The translations under genes were made by a program, and so were the position numbers. The notes beneath the pieces are model-generated. The model did not search any database. It was not told the origin of the DNA and was given only the letters and a program-made list of their open reading frames with translations. A DNA stretch of 64,000 bases from Candidatus Rhodoferax odensensis (GTDB lineage: Bacteria; Pseudomonadota; Gammaproteobacteria; Burkholderiales; Burkholderiaceae_C): NCBI GenBank assembly GCA_016718405.1, contig JADKDJ010000010.1, positions 119,221 to 183,220 of the forward strand, given 5' to 3'. Positions 1 to 8,418 of the stretch are shown here, piece by piece; position 1 is the stretch's first letter, and every line of letters starts with the position of its first letter.

Positions 1-936
1 CTGCACAAGACGCTGGAAGGCCGTCTGTCACGCTTTCTGGGCACCGAGGACACCATCCTGTATGCGGCAGCCTTCGACGCCAATGGCGGCCTGTTCGAGC
101 CGCTGCTGGGCGAGCAGGACGCCGTCATCAGCGATGAGCTCAACCACGCCTCCATCATCGACGGCATCCGCCTGTGCAAGGCCAAACGCTACCGCTACAG
201 GCACAACGACATGGCTGACCTGCAGCGCTGCCTGGAGGAGGCGGCCAGCGAGGGCGCGCGCTACAAGCTGGTGTTCACCGACGGCGTGTTTTCGATGGAC
301 GGCACCATCGCCCAGCTCGACGTGATGCGCGCGCTGTGTGACCGGCATAACGCCTTGCTGGGCGTTGACGAGTGCCACGCCAGCGGCTTCATGGGCGCCA
401 CCGGGCGCGGCACGCATGAGCATAGGGGCGTGTTCGGTAAGGTCGACATCATCACCGGCACCCTGGGCAAGGCGCTGGGCGGCGCATCGGGCGGCTTCAC
501 CAGCGCGCGGCGTGAAGTGGTGGAACTGCTGCGCCAGCGCTCGCGGCCGTATCTGTTCTCCAACACCGTGGCGCCCAGCATCGTAGGGGCCTCAATTGCT
601 GTGCTGGACCTGCTGGAAGGCTCGACTGCGTTGCGCGACAAACTGGCCGACAACACGCAGTACTTTCGCGCTGCCATCACCAAAGCCGGCTTCGACATCA
701 AGCCCGGTGAGCACCCGATCGTGCCCATCATGGTCTACGAGGCCGCGCAGGCACAGCAGCTCGCCGCACGCCTGCTGGAGCTGGGTGTCTATGTGGTGGG
801 CTTCTTTTTCCCGGTGGTGCCCAAGGGGCAAGCGCACATTCGCGTGCAGGTCGGCGCGGTGCATGAGCGCGCCGACCTGGACCAGGCGCTGGCCGCCTTC
901 ACCCAGGCTGGTCGCGAGCTCGGCCTGGTGGCGTGA
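1..936 (+). CDS. kbl: 2-amino-3-ketobutyrate CoA ligase (glycine C-acetyltransferase), 5' truncated
   Basis: PLP-dependent alpha-oxoamine synthase that converts 2-amino-3-ketobutyrate plus CoA to glycine and acetyl-CoA, the second step of threonine catabolism. The frame is open from base 1 with no start, so the N-terminus lies outside the window; 311 residues remain of a family usually near 400. Visible signatures are the substrate region ISDELNHASIIDG, the cofactor loop DECHASGFMGATGRGTHEH, and the PLP-lysine motif TLGKALGG. The C-terminal small domain is complete, ending in a TGA at 934-936. The next gene is a threonine-dehydrogenase-like protein starting 10 bases on, the usual kbl-tdh pairing. 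Other alpha-oxoamine synthases (BioF, HemA) are alternatives, but the neighbour favours Kbl. Confidence 0.9.
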   Translation: MHKTLEGRLSRFLGTEDTILYAAAFDANGGLFEPLLGEQDAVISDELNHASIIDGIRLCKAKRYRYRHNDMADLQRCLEEAASEGARYKLVFTDGVFSMDGTIAQLDVMRALCDRHNALLGVDECHASGFMGATGRGTHEHRGVFGKVDIITGTLGKALGGASGGFTSARREVVELLRQRSRPYLFSNTVAPSIVGASIAVLDLLEGSTALRDKLADNTQYFRAAITKAGFDIKPGEHPIVPIMVYEAAQAQQLAARLLELGVYVVGFFFPVVPKGQAHIRVQVGAVHERADLDQALAAFTQAGRELGLVA

Positions 937-945
937 CGGGGGCGT

Positions 946-1896
946 GTGGTGAAGACTCGCGTTCTCATTCTTGGCGCCAACGGCCAGATCGGCACCGAAC
1001 TGACACCGGCACTGGTGCAGCGTTTTGGCGCGGACGCGGTGGTGACCAGTGACCTCGCACCCGAGGGGCGCGTATTGGGCTTGCGGCACGAAGCACTGGA
1101 TGTGACCGAGGTCAGCGCCCTGACCGAGGTGGTCGAGCGCCACGGCATCACCCAGGTTTACCTGCTGGCGGCGGCCCTGTCGGCGCGCGGCGAGCAACAT
1201 CCCAAGTGGGCCTGGGACCTGAACATGAAGGGCTTGCTCAACGTGCTGGAGCTGGCTCGCACGCACAAGCTGCAGCGGGTGTTCTGGCCCAGCTCGATCG
1301 CCGCCTTTGGACCGTCCACGCCCCGCGACCACACGCCGCAAAAGACCGTGATGGACCCGACCACGGTGTACGGCATCTCCAAGCTGGCCGGCGAGGGTTG
1401 GTGCGCCTGGTACCACCGCAAACACGGCGTCGATGTGCGCAGTCTGCGCTACCCGGGCCTGATCAGTTGGAAGACGCCGCCAGGCGGGGGCACCACCGAC
1501 TACGCAGTCGAGATCTTTCATGCGGCGATTGAGCGTGGGCACTACACCAGTTTTTTGGCCGAAGACACCGCGCTGCCGATGATGTACATGCCCGACGCCA
1601 TCCGCGCCACGATGGAATTGATGGATGCGCCGGTCGAGCGCGTGCTGGAGCGCCATGCCTACAACCTGGCCGGCATCAGTTTCACGCCAGCGCAGATCGC
1701 GGCGGCAATAGCCCAACGGGTGGCTGGCTTCACGCTGCATTGCGAGCCGGATTTCCGCCAGGCGATTGCCGACAGCTGGCCGCGATCCATCGATGACCAC
1801 GCCGCCCAAAGTGACTGGGGCTGGCGCGCCCGTTACAACCTGGACGCCATGGTGCAGGACATGCTGGACAATCTGCGGCCCAAGTGCTGGCCGTGA
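946..1896 (+). CDS. L-threonine 3-dehydrogenase of the NAD-epimerase (SDR) type
   Basis: Extended short-chain dehydrogenase, 316 residues, probably oxidising L-threonine to 2-amino-3-ketobutyrate with NAD+. The Rossmann glycine motif LGANGQIG lies at residues 8-15, and the catalytic YGISK (Tyr-x3-Lys) follows an upstream PSSIAAFG segment. It begins at a GTG (946; a second GTG at 949 is possible) just after the kbl stop, so the two genes should be co-transcribed and together turn threonine into glycine and acetyl-CoA. This is the epimerase-like threonine dehydrogenase class, not the zinc alcohol-dehydrogenase-type Tdh. A nucleotide-sugar epimerase is the main alternative, and the operon context argues against it. 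Confidence 0.8.
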   Translation: MVKTRVLILGANGQIGTELTPALVQRFGADAVVTSDLAPEGRVLGLRHEALDVTEVSALTEVVERHGITQVYLLAAALSARGEQHPKWAWDLNMKGLLNVLELARTHKLQRVFWPSSIAAFGPSTPRDHTPQKTVMDPTTVYGISKLAGEGWCAWYHRKHGVDVRSLRYPGLISWKTPPGGGTTDYAVEIFHAAIERGHYTSFLAEDTALPMMYMPDAIRATMELMDAPVERVLERHAYNLAGISFTPAQIAAAIAQRVAGFTLHCEPDFRQAIADSWPRSIDDHAAQSDWGWRARYNLDAMVQDMLDNLRPKCWP

Positions 1897-2041
1897 GGTC
1901 GGTTGGAAGTCGGGGTCGCGCCTGACGCATAGCGACGAGCCAAGTTGCCAAGCGCTTCGGCAGTTCTGTAACATGGCCGTTGATACAGCAAATGGCCAAG
2001 ACCATTGACCGGCAGCACTCACCATTGGATACTAGGCAGCG

Positions 2042-2851
2042 ATGCCATCCTATCTCCCTTCCCAACCGCAATCGAACACGCAACCCTGCGCGTGGCATCA
2101 ATTCGTCGTGCGCTTGGTGCCGATGTTGCTCGCCGCGGTGATGGGCGTCGGGGGGACCGCCCGAGCGAGTGAACCCGTTCGAATCATCACAGAAGAGTTC
2201 CCACCCTACAACTACACCGACCAGGGCAAGATTACCGGCCTGAGCACACAAGTTGTGGAAGCCGTGTTGAAAGAGCTCAAACTGCAGGGAGATTTTCAAT
2301 CCCTTCCGTGGGCGCGCGCCTACGATACCGCGCGCAATGCCTCAGGCGTACTGATCTACTCCATCGGACGCACGCCCGAGCGGGAGCCTTTGTTCAAGTG
2401 GGTTGGTGTCATTGCGCCCACCGACTACTACCTGTATGCCCTGCCCGGCCGGCCTTTCAAGCTCGAGTCGCTGGACATGGCCAAGCAGTACCAGATCGGC
2501 ACCGTGAACCAGGATGTGGGCGAGCAGTTTCTGCTGGCGCATGGTTTCGTCAAGGGTCAGAACCTGCAGTCCAGCGTCAAATACGAACTCAACTACCAGA
2601 AGCTCAAGCTCGGGCGCATTGACCTGTGGATCATGTCCGAACTCACCGCCAACCACCTGGCCCGCCAGGCCGGTGACGACCCGACCAAGACCTTGGCCAA
2701 GGTCTACCGCATCTCCGATTTGAGCAGCGAGGGTTACTACATGGCTTTCGGTAGCCAAACCCCCGATGCGACCGTGGTGCAATTCAGGAAGGGCCTGGAC
2801 ACAATCAAGAAGAACGGGACGTTCGACGCCCTGAAGAAGAAATGGCTGTAG
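2042..2851 (+). CDS. periplasmic substrate-binding protein (SBP_bac_3-like)
   Basis: Exported protein of 269 residues with the fold of amino-acid-type periplasmic binding proteins. A hydrophobic stretch around residues 25-43 ends in an Ala-rich cleavage region before SEPVRIITEEFPPYNY, the typical mature start of this family. The annotated ATG gives an unusually long charged N-region, so a start nearer the hydrophobic core is possible. No ABC permease or ATPase is adjacent. A diguanylate cyclase follows and then a second, related binding protein (4238-4963), which suggests ligand sensing rather than import. The ligand cannot be read from sequence. Confidence 0.75.
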   Translation: MPSYLPSQPQSNTQPCAWHQFVVRLVPMLLAAVMGVGGTARASEPVRIITEEFPPYNYTDQGKITGLSTQVVEAVLKELKLQGDFQSLPWARAYDTARNASGVLIYSIGRTPEREPLFKWVGVIAPTDYYLYALPGRPFKLESLDMAKQYQIGTVNQDVGEQFLLAHGFVKGQNLQSSVKYELNYQKLKLGRIDLWIMSELTANHLARQAGDDPTKTLAKVYRISDLSSEGYYMAFGSQTPDATVVQFRKGLDTIKKNGTFDALKKKWL

Positions 2852-2885
2852 CGGCACTTGCTTCAAGCCAAACCTTGGGGCAGGC

Positions 2886-4241
2886 ATGCAGGCGCTAGAT
2901 CGGCCAGCACACTCGTTGGGCACGCGCCTGGTGGTGGCGACGCTGATGTTTTGTCTGCTGCTTACCGTGGCCTCCACCTGCGTCTTGACGCTGCTGGCCT
3001 GGAACGCCGGCTTGACCAAAATGAACGCCGAGCTGGCACAGATCGAGCAGGTCTACCAGGGCACACTGACCAAAGCCATCTGGGAGCTGGACCGGGACTC
3101 CCTGCAGACCCACGTCATGGGTGCGGCGCGGGTACCGGCGGTGGGCAAGATCGTGCTCAAGGTGACACTCGCCAACCGCCCCCCGGAGTTGTTCGAGGGC
3201 ATCAGCGATGGCTGGACCTTGGTCGGAATGGCGCCCACTCGGCAGTTGACCCTGACCTACGAACCCTTTGCCGGCGCCCGTGAACTGGTCGGTGAGCTGA
3301 CGCTGCATGGCGACGAGCGCGTGTTATGGCAGCGCCTGCGAAGTCAACTCGCCACCATCGTGATTACCCAACTGTTGCAAGCGCTGGCGCTGGCGGCGCT
3401 GATCATGCTGGCGTTCAATCGGCTGGTCACGGTTCACGTCAAGCGTATTGCGGCGCACCTGGCGCGGTTGACCCCGGGCAACCTGGGCCTGGCCTTGAGC
3501 TTGCATCGCGGGGCCAGGCACCGCGATGAGCTGACGCTACTGGTGTCTGGCATCAACGAGCTGCAAGGCAGTCTGGCGACCTACCTCGCGCAGCACCAAC
3601 AGCATGAGCACGAACTGGCCGGCCACCGCGACCGGCTGGCCCAACTGGTGGACGAACGCACCGCCGAGCTGCAGGCCGTCAATACGCGGCTGCAGAGTCT
3701 GGCCCGCACCGACCAGCTGACCGGCCTGGCCAACCGCCGCCACTTCGACGAAGTCAAGCATGACGAGTTGCGCCGCGCATTGCGCAGCGGTCAGGACCTG
3801 GCCCTGCTGATCTGCGACATCGACTACTTCAAGGATTACAACGACCACTACGGCCATGCCATGGGCGACCACTGCCTGTGTGCCGTGGCGCAAACCATGC
3901 GAGCCAGCCTGGCTCGCGCGGGCGACATGATCGCGCGCATCGGCGGCGAAGAGTTCGCCGTGCTGCTGCCATCCACCAACGAAGTCACTGCCCGCATGCT
4001 GGCCCAGCGCGTGCGCCAGGCGGTGTTCGATTGTGGCATCGCGCACGAACGCTCCAAAGCCGCCAAGGTCGTGACCATCAGCGTCGGACTGGCGGTGCTG
4101 GCCGCTGGCGATGCGCAGGAGTTCGATGCCTTGTTCCAGCGTGCCGATCAGGCCCTGTATCGGGCCAAGGCCAACGGACGCAATCAAGTGGCAGGACCGA
4201 TTCTGATCAGCCAAAGCAACGCAAACGGAGAACCGCAATGA
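2886..4241 (+). CDS. membrane-bound diguanylate cyclase (GGDEF) with periplasmic sensor region
   Basis: A 451-residue inner-membrane protein predicted to make cyclic di-GMP. A first membrane helix (about residues 18-40) and a second (about 155-178) enclose a periplasmic region of roughly 110 residues. A HAMP-like linker and a coiled-coil (about 230-265) lead into a C-terminal GGDEF domain. The active-site motif reads GGEEF within RIGGEEFAVLLP, an accepted active variant, and the metal/substrate region LICDIDYFKDYND is intact. It lies between two periplasmic binding proteins and overlaps the downstream one by four bases (ATGA). The periplasmic region may therefore receive a signal from one or both of them; this link is inference. 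Confidence 0.88.
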   Translation: MQALDRPAHSLGTRLVVATLMFCLLLTVASTCVLTLLAWNAGLTKMNAELAQIEQVYQGTLTKAIWELDRDSLQTHVMGAARVPAVGKIVLKVTLANRPPELFEGISDGWTLVGMAPTRQLTLTYEPFAGARELVGELTLHGDERVLWQRLRSQLATIVITQLLQALALAALIMLAFNRLVTVHVKRIAAHLARLTPGNLGLALSLHRGARHRDELTLLVSGINELQGSLATYLAQHQQHEHELAGHRDRLAQLVDERTAELQAVNTRLQSLARTDQLTGLANRRHFDEVKHDELRRALRSGQDLALLICDIDYFKDYNDHYGHAMGDHCLCAVAQTMRASLARAGDMIARIGGEEFAVLLPSTNEVTARMLAQRVRQAVFDCGIAHERSKAAKVVTISVGLAVLAAGDAQEFDALFQRADQALYRAKANGRNQVAGPILISQSNANGEPQ

Positions 4242-4963
4242 GAAACTGTCTCTTTTCTTTCGGACTCAGCGTGGCCCTGCTGATGCCAGCGGCAGCACAA
4301 ACGATTCACGTAGTCACCGAACAGACACCCTATACCTACATGGTGGACGGCAAGGTGGCAGGCTCCGCCACTGAAGTCGTGGAGCTGAGCCTGCAGCGCG
4401 CCGGCCTGAAGGACTACCGGGTCAATCTTTACCCGTGGGCGCACGCCTACGACCTGGCGCTGAAAACGCCCAATGTGCTGATCTACCTGATTGCCAGAAC
4501 CGCCGCGCGCGAGAACCAGTTTCGCTGGGCCGGCGAGATCATGAAGATTCAGTATCACCTGTATCGGCTCAAGCAGCGCCCGCTGGCCATCACCGACCTC
4601 GAGTCCGCCAAGCGTTTCACCATCGGCGTCATGCGCGACGACGTGCGCCAGCAATACCTCATCACCAAGGGCTTTGACCGCCTGGTGGTTTCGGCGCAAT
4701 CGGTGGACAATTTCCGCAAGCTGCTCAGCGGGCAGGTTGACCTGGTTCCGCTAACCACCGATGACGCGTCGTCCCTGTGCAAGGAGACCCGCTTCGACTG
4801 CACGGGTCTGGAGCGAGTCATGACACTCGACGAAGCATCGACCGGCTTGTACATGGCCTACAGCCTCAGCACCCCCGATGCTGTGGTTCAACGCACACAG
4901 CGCGCGTTTGACAAGCTCAAGACTGAGGGCCATGTCAAACGCATCATGGAGCGATCGCCCTAG
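4238..4963 (+). CDS. periplasmic substrate-binding protein, second copy
   Basis: Exported 241-residue protein related to the binding protein at 2042-2851; both share the mature start pattern (VVTEQTPYTYMVDGK here), a LYPWAHAYD / LPWARAYD segment and the terminal SLSTPDAVV / GSQTPDATV region. A signal peptide (residues 1-19, ending PAAAQ) precedes the mature chain. Its ATG overlaps the stop of the diguanylate cyclase, indicating translational coupling. Two Cys in KETRFDC could form a disulphide. No transporter genes are adjacent. The ligand is unknown; a sensory role with the cyclase is plausible. Confidence 0.75.
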   Translation: MRNCLFSFGLSVALLMPAAAQTIHVVTEQTPYTYMVDGKVAGSATEVVELSLQRAGLKDYRVNLYPWAHAYDLALKTPNVLIYLIARTAARENQFRWAGEIMKIQYHLYRLKQRPLAITDLESAKRFTIGVMRDDVRQQYLITKGFDRLVVSAQSVDNFRKLLSGQVDLVPLTTDDASSLCKETRFDCTGLERVMTLDEASTGLYMAYSLSTPDAVVQRTQRAFDKLKTEGHVKRIMERSP

Positions 4964-5022
4964 GCCAAGCGCGCTCGTGGCGCGATCCACCAAAGGCGAC
5001 CGCCACACCAACGAACACGCGC

Positions 5023-5538
5023 ATGCACATCGACCCCACCGGCGAACGACGCGGCACGCCAATCGTGATTGACGTCGAGGCGTCCGGATTCGGGCGCCAC
5101 AGCTACCCGATCGAGATTGGGTTTGTGCTGCCAGATGGCCATGCGTTTTGCACGCTGATTCAGCCTGAACCCGAGTGGACGCATTGGGACAGTTCGGCCG
5201 AACGCGTGCACCACATTGCTCGCACTCTGCTGCTGCAACGTGGCCGCCCAGCGTTGGAGGTGGCGCAATTGCTCAACCAACACCTCAATGGGTGTGTCGT
5301 GTATTCCGATGGCTGGGCCAACGACTACAGTTGGCTGGGCGTGCTGTTCGATGTGGCGCAACTGTCACCTCGCTTCAAACTGGAGAATCTGCGCGCGCTG
5401 TTGCGCGACGACGAGGCCGATCGCTGGCACACGGTCAAGCAGCAAGTGGCGCAGGAGCGCGGAGCGCAACGCCACCGCGCCAGCGCGGACGCGCGGCTGC
5501 TGCAATTGACGCTGCTTCGACTACGGGCTCTTGTTTGA
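5023..5538 (+). CDS. DEDDh-type 3'-5' exonuclease-like protein
   Basis: A 171-residue protein with the RNase H-like exonuclease pattern: Asp-x-Glu in VIDVEASGFG near the N-terminus, a central Asp in VVYSDGWANDYSWLG, and a C-terminal HRASAD that matches the His-x4-Asp signature of DEDDh enzymes. The length suits a single-domain exonuclease rather than a polymerase subunit. No partner gene is adjacent and the substrate (DNA or RNA) cannot be told. Two hairpin repeats lie just after the stop codon. Confidence 0.7.
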   Translation: MHIDPTGERRGTPIVIDVEASGFGRHSYPIEIGFVLPDGHAFCTLIQPEPEWTHWDSSAERVHHIARTLLLQRGRPALEVAQLLNQHLNGCVVYSDGWANDYSWLGVLFDVAQLSPRFKLENLRALLRDDEADRWHTVKQQVAQERGAQRHRASADARLLQLTLLRLRALV

Positions 5539-5541
5539 TCG

Positions 5542-5591
5542 GTTGGGGTCAGAGCACGTTTGCTACGCAAAGTGGTCTGACCCGCAAAGTC
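5542..5591 (+). repeat. 50-bp palindromic repeat, copy 1
   Basis: A 50-base unit with a near-perfect inverted repeat: GGGTCAGA and a following CAC/TTTGC arm pair with GCAAAGTGG and TCTGACCC around a three-base loop, giving a stem of about 17 pairs with one mismatch and one bulge. A second copy (5615-5664) differs at a single base in the loop. The pair sits between the 3' ends of two convergent genes. It resembles REP-like palindromes mobilised by RAYT transposases, but no transposase gene is present here. Confidence 0.8.
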
Positions 5592-5614
5592 AAACAGCCA
5601 ACATCCGACAATCA

Positions 5615-5664
5615 GTTGGGGTCAGAGCACGTTTGCTGCGCAAAGTGGTCTGACCCGCAAAGTC
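5615..5664 (+). repeat. 50-bp palindromic repeat, copy 2
   Basis: Second copy of the 50-base palindromic unit, direct orientation, 23 bases after the first and ending at the base before the stop codon of the minus-strand acyl-CoA hydrolase gene. Only one position differs from copy 1 (A to G in the loop). It could act as a bidirectional transcript end for the convergent genes, though no T-run follows. Confidence 0.8.
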
Positions 5665-7785
5665 TCACAAATTGCCGGCGAACAGGCGGCGGATCAGCAG
5701 GTCCTTGAAACTGTGGGCGTCGGCCAAGCCGAGGCGCTCCAGGTAGGCCTGTGGCGCCGGTTTGTCCTCCCATAGCGCTTTGATCGCCATGGTCAGCAAT
5801 TCGGATGGGTGATGGCTGGCGTGTTTGATGCGCTTCATGGCTCGCACCATGTGGAGCTCATCATCCGTCAGATCCGTGCCAAACGGGAAGTCCGGCAACA
5901 GCCCGGCCTCCGCCCAAGGGTGCAGTTTGGCCTCCAGCGCCTCCGGCAGGTTGTTGCGGTAACGATCCGGCACACTGTAGTCAGCCTCCAGCTTGCCATG
6001 AGCCTTGGCCTGCTTGACCAACTCGTCCTGAAAGCGCGAGTCCGCAATCGCGATCAAGCGCTTGACCACCTCACCGTCGGGCTGGCCGCGCAAGTCGGCT
6101 ACGCCGTATTCAGTCACGAACAGGTCGCGCAGATGGCGCGGAATGGTGACGTGACCATAGTTCCAGACGATGCTGCTCTTGAGCCCGTCCTTGTTGTCAT
6201 GCGTGGCACGCAGCATCATCAGCAAGCGCGCGTCGGGCAGGGCATGCGCCATGGCCACGAAGTTGTACTGGCCGCCAACCCCGCTGACCACTTGCCCCGA
6301 CTCCAGCGCATCGCTGGCTGCGGCCCCCAGCAGCGTGACTTTCATGGTCGTATTCATGAAACGCGCCTTGCGGCGCTGCGCACGCTTGAGCTCGCCATCG
6401 CCATAGAGCTGGTTGATGAAGTCGATCCGTGTCATGTCAATCTTGGCCAAGTCCTGTGCCGGCATGGTGCGCAGTCGCTCGTAAAAGTCGCGCGGACCCA
6501 GGAAGAAGCCGCCCGTCATGAAGAAGCCACCTGTCAGGCGGGGGCCGAGCATGTTCGCTGCAACACAATCAAAGCAAGCGCTATCGAGCAGGTTCGCATC
6601 GCAACGCCGGTCCTCCAACACCAGCTTCCCGTCCTCAAGCTCGACTCCGGCCCGCAGCACGCCAAAGCGCTTCAGAAACGCCAAGTCGTCCTCACCCAGC
6701 GGTGAGCGGATTCGACCGGCGTCCAAGAGGGCGCGCAAGGTGTCGGGCGTTACCACTTCATCTTTGATGCGTCCATCGTTGAGCAACTGCTGCAACACCG
6801 TGTCGGCATACACTTCACGACGAATGATGCCGGCCTCAATCAGTTTGAGAAAGGCGTTGACGAACATCTCGGAGCAGCCGTACAAGCCCTGATCAAAGCG
6901 GCCCAACTCGCGACCCTGCAGGCCGTCCGGGCACAGCGAGTTGAGAATGGCGCGGAACTCTTCGCCGTGCCGGTCGCGCACGATCAGCCCCTGACCAATC
7001 GCATCACCCAAGGAGCCGATTCCAATCTGCAGCGTGCCCCCATCGGCCACCAGACTGGCAGCATGCAGACCGATGGCATAGTCCGCAGTCGTAACCTTGG
7101 CATTGGGCGGCGCAAACACCGCATGCGTCGCCACGGGATCGGTCACCACCACGTCGAAGAACTCGGGTCCGATCTCGGCCCCGTTTGGCATGAACGGCAT
7201 CTCGCGGTTGACCACGCCGATGGCCATCAGCGGCTGCGCGCTGGCGCGCATCTTGCCAACCACCTCGAAGGTCACGTCGGGGTTGCTCGACAGACTCAGG
7301 CGCAGACCATCGGCACCATCGCGCGCTGACACGGCCTGGGCGATCACGTTCATGCCCTGTACCGCCATGTCACGTGCCACAAAGGTGTAGTTGGTGGAGA
7401 TGTAGCCAAGCTGGGCGGCGCTGTTGCCCAAATAGTCACCGGTCTTCATGAAAAACTCGCGCACCTCGATGTTGGGTGGCAAGCCACCCGAGCGCGAGTC
7501 CTTCACGTACTCCAGATCGGGGTAGTTTCCAAACACGCGCTCGACCAGAGGCTCCAGAAAATGGCGCTCCAGGTCGCTGTGGCCAACCGGTTTTTCCAGC
7601 GACAGCGCGGTAATGATGCGCAGTTTGCGCGCCGGGTTGCCCTTGATACGCCGGTACAGGGCGTTGACAAAAGGATTGGGCTTGCCCACGCCCAGAGGAA
7701 TTCCCAACACGATGTCGCCAGCAATGCTGTCGAGCACATGGTCCACGGCAGCCTCAATGGAATCAATGTAAAGCGGTTTGGCCAA
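5665..7785 (-). CDS. acetyl-CoA hydrolase/transferase family protein
   Basis: A 706-residue member of the acetyl-CoA hydrolase/CoA-transferase superfamily, which moves or hydrolyses short acyl-CoA thioesters via a glutamyl-CoA intermediate. Two regions are visible: an N-terminal half with VLGIPLGVGKPNPFVNALY and a glycine-rich LQIGIGSLGDAIG, and a C-terminal half with SGVGGQYNFVAMAHALPDAR and VTIPRHLRDLFVTEYGVADLRG, hallmarks of the C-terminal acetyl-CoA hydrolase domain. Translation appears to start at TTG (7785) behind a strong AGGAGA site eight bases upstream. Exact substrate is not inferable; succinyl-, propionyl- or acetyl-CoA are all possible. Confidence 0.85.
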   Translation of the reverse strand: MAKPLYIDSIEAAVDHVLDSIAGDIVLGIPLGVGKPNPFVNALYRRIKGNPARKLRIITALSLEKPVGHSDLERHFLEPLVERVFGNYPDLEYVKDSRSGGLPPNIEVREFFMKTGDYLGNSAAQLGYISTNYTFVARDMAVQGMNVIAQAVSARDGADGLRLSLSSNPDVTFEVVGKMRASAQPLMAIGVVNREMPFMPNGAEIGPEFFDVVVTDPVATHAVFAPPNAKVTTADYAIGLHAASLVADGGTLQIGIGSLGDAIGQGLIVRDRHGEEFRAILNSLCPDGLQGRELGRFDQGLYGCSEMFVNAFLKLIEAGIIRREVYADTVLQQLLNDGRIKDEVVTPDTLRALLDAGRIRSPLGEDDLAFLKRFGVLRAGVELEDGKLVLEDRRCDANLLDSACFDCVAANMLGPRLTGGFFMTGGFFLGPRDFYERLRTMPAQDLAKIDMTRIDFINQLYGDGELKRAQRRKARFMNTTMKVTLLGAAASDALESGQVVSGVGGQYNFVAMAHALPDARLLMMLRATHDNKDGLKSSIVWNYGHVTIPRHLRDLFVTEYGVADLRGQPDGEVVKRLIAIADSRFQDELVKQAKAHGKLEADYSVPDRYRNNLPEALEAKLHPWAEAGLLPDFPFGTDLTDDELHMVRAMKRIKHASHHPSELLTMAIKALWEDKPAPQAYLERLGLADAHSFKDLLIRRLFAGNL

Positions 7786-7912
7786 GAGTCTCTCCTAGTG
7801 GTTGAAGGTACATTTAAAGTATGGTCGTTGGGCAGCGACTCAACTTTGACCAATCTCAAATTCACGCCCCAAAGCACCGTCGGCAAACCATCAACGCCCA
7901 AGGAGTCTCGCC

Positions 7913-8389
7913 ATGTCAATCACCGTCTCGATCGATCTCGGTTACGCGTTTGACGTCAAGGCCCGCGCCAAAGAGGTTTTCGAGGTACTCGCTGATGTAC
8001 CCCTTTCGGCCAGCTATTTCCCGCATGTGGACAAACTGGTCGATCTGGGAGGCGGCGCCTACCGCTGGGAAATGAAGAAAATCGGTCTGCCCCAGATCAA
8101 CCTGCAGACGATCTACGCCTCCACCTACGCGGCGAACAAGGCCAAGAAGACCATCGTCTGGACGCCCGTTGAAGGGGTCGGCAACGCGCGGGTGTCGGGT
8201 GACTGGAAGATCGTCGACAAGAAGACCTCCACCCACGTCGAATTGCAGATCAGTGGCGAGCTCAGCGTGCCGCTGCCGAGTCTGCTCGAAGCGGTGATCG
8301 CCCCGGCGGTGGAGCACGAGTTTGAGAAACTGGTCGAGCTCTACATCCACAACCTGGTCGAACGCTTCGGGGGCGAAGTTGACGCCTGA
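7913..8389 (+). CDS. SRPBCC (START-like) domain protein
   Basis: A 158-residue single-domain protein with the helix-grip pattern of the SRPBCC/polyketide-cyclase superfamily: an N-terminal strand, the VKARAKEVFEVLADV helix, alternating strands and a long C-terminal helix (VEHEFEKLVELYIHNLVERFG). Start ATG at 7913 follows an AAGGAG site. Such proteins bind hydrophobic ligands or coenzymes; no catalytic residue set is recognisable. It is divergent from the acyl-CoA hydrolase gene and convergent with the HD-GYP gene, so it appears monocistronic. Function unknown. Confidence 0.8.
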   Translation: MSITVSIDLGYAFDVKARAKEVFEVLADVPLSASYFPHVDKLVDLGGGAYRWEMKKIGLPQINLQTIYASTYAANKAKKTIVWTPVEGVGNARVSGDWKIVDKKTSTHVELQISGELSVPLPSLLEAVIAPAVEHEFEKLVELYIHNLVERFGGEVDA

Positions 8390-8418
8390 GTCGCACCCGA
8401 GCCGCGCAGTGGCTGTGC

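Noticed and set aside
592..2025. Long minus-strand open frame (477 codons) opposite kbl and the threonine dehydrogenase
   Set aside because: Runs antisense to two well-supported genes and shows no domain; a GC-driven shadow frame.
5542..5664. CRISPR-like repeats
   Set aside because: Only two units, strongly palindromic, with a 23-base gap and no cas genes; fits REP-like elements instead.
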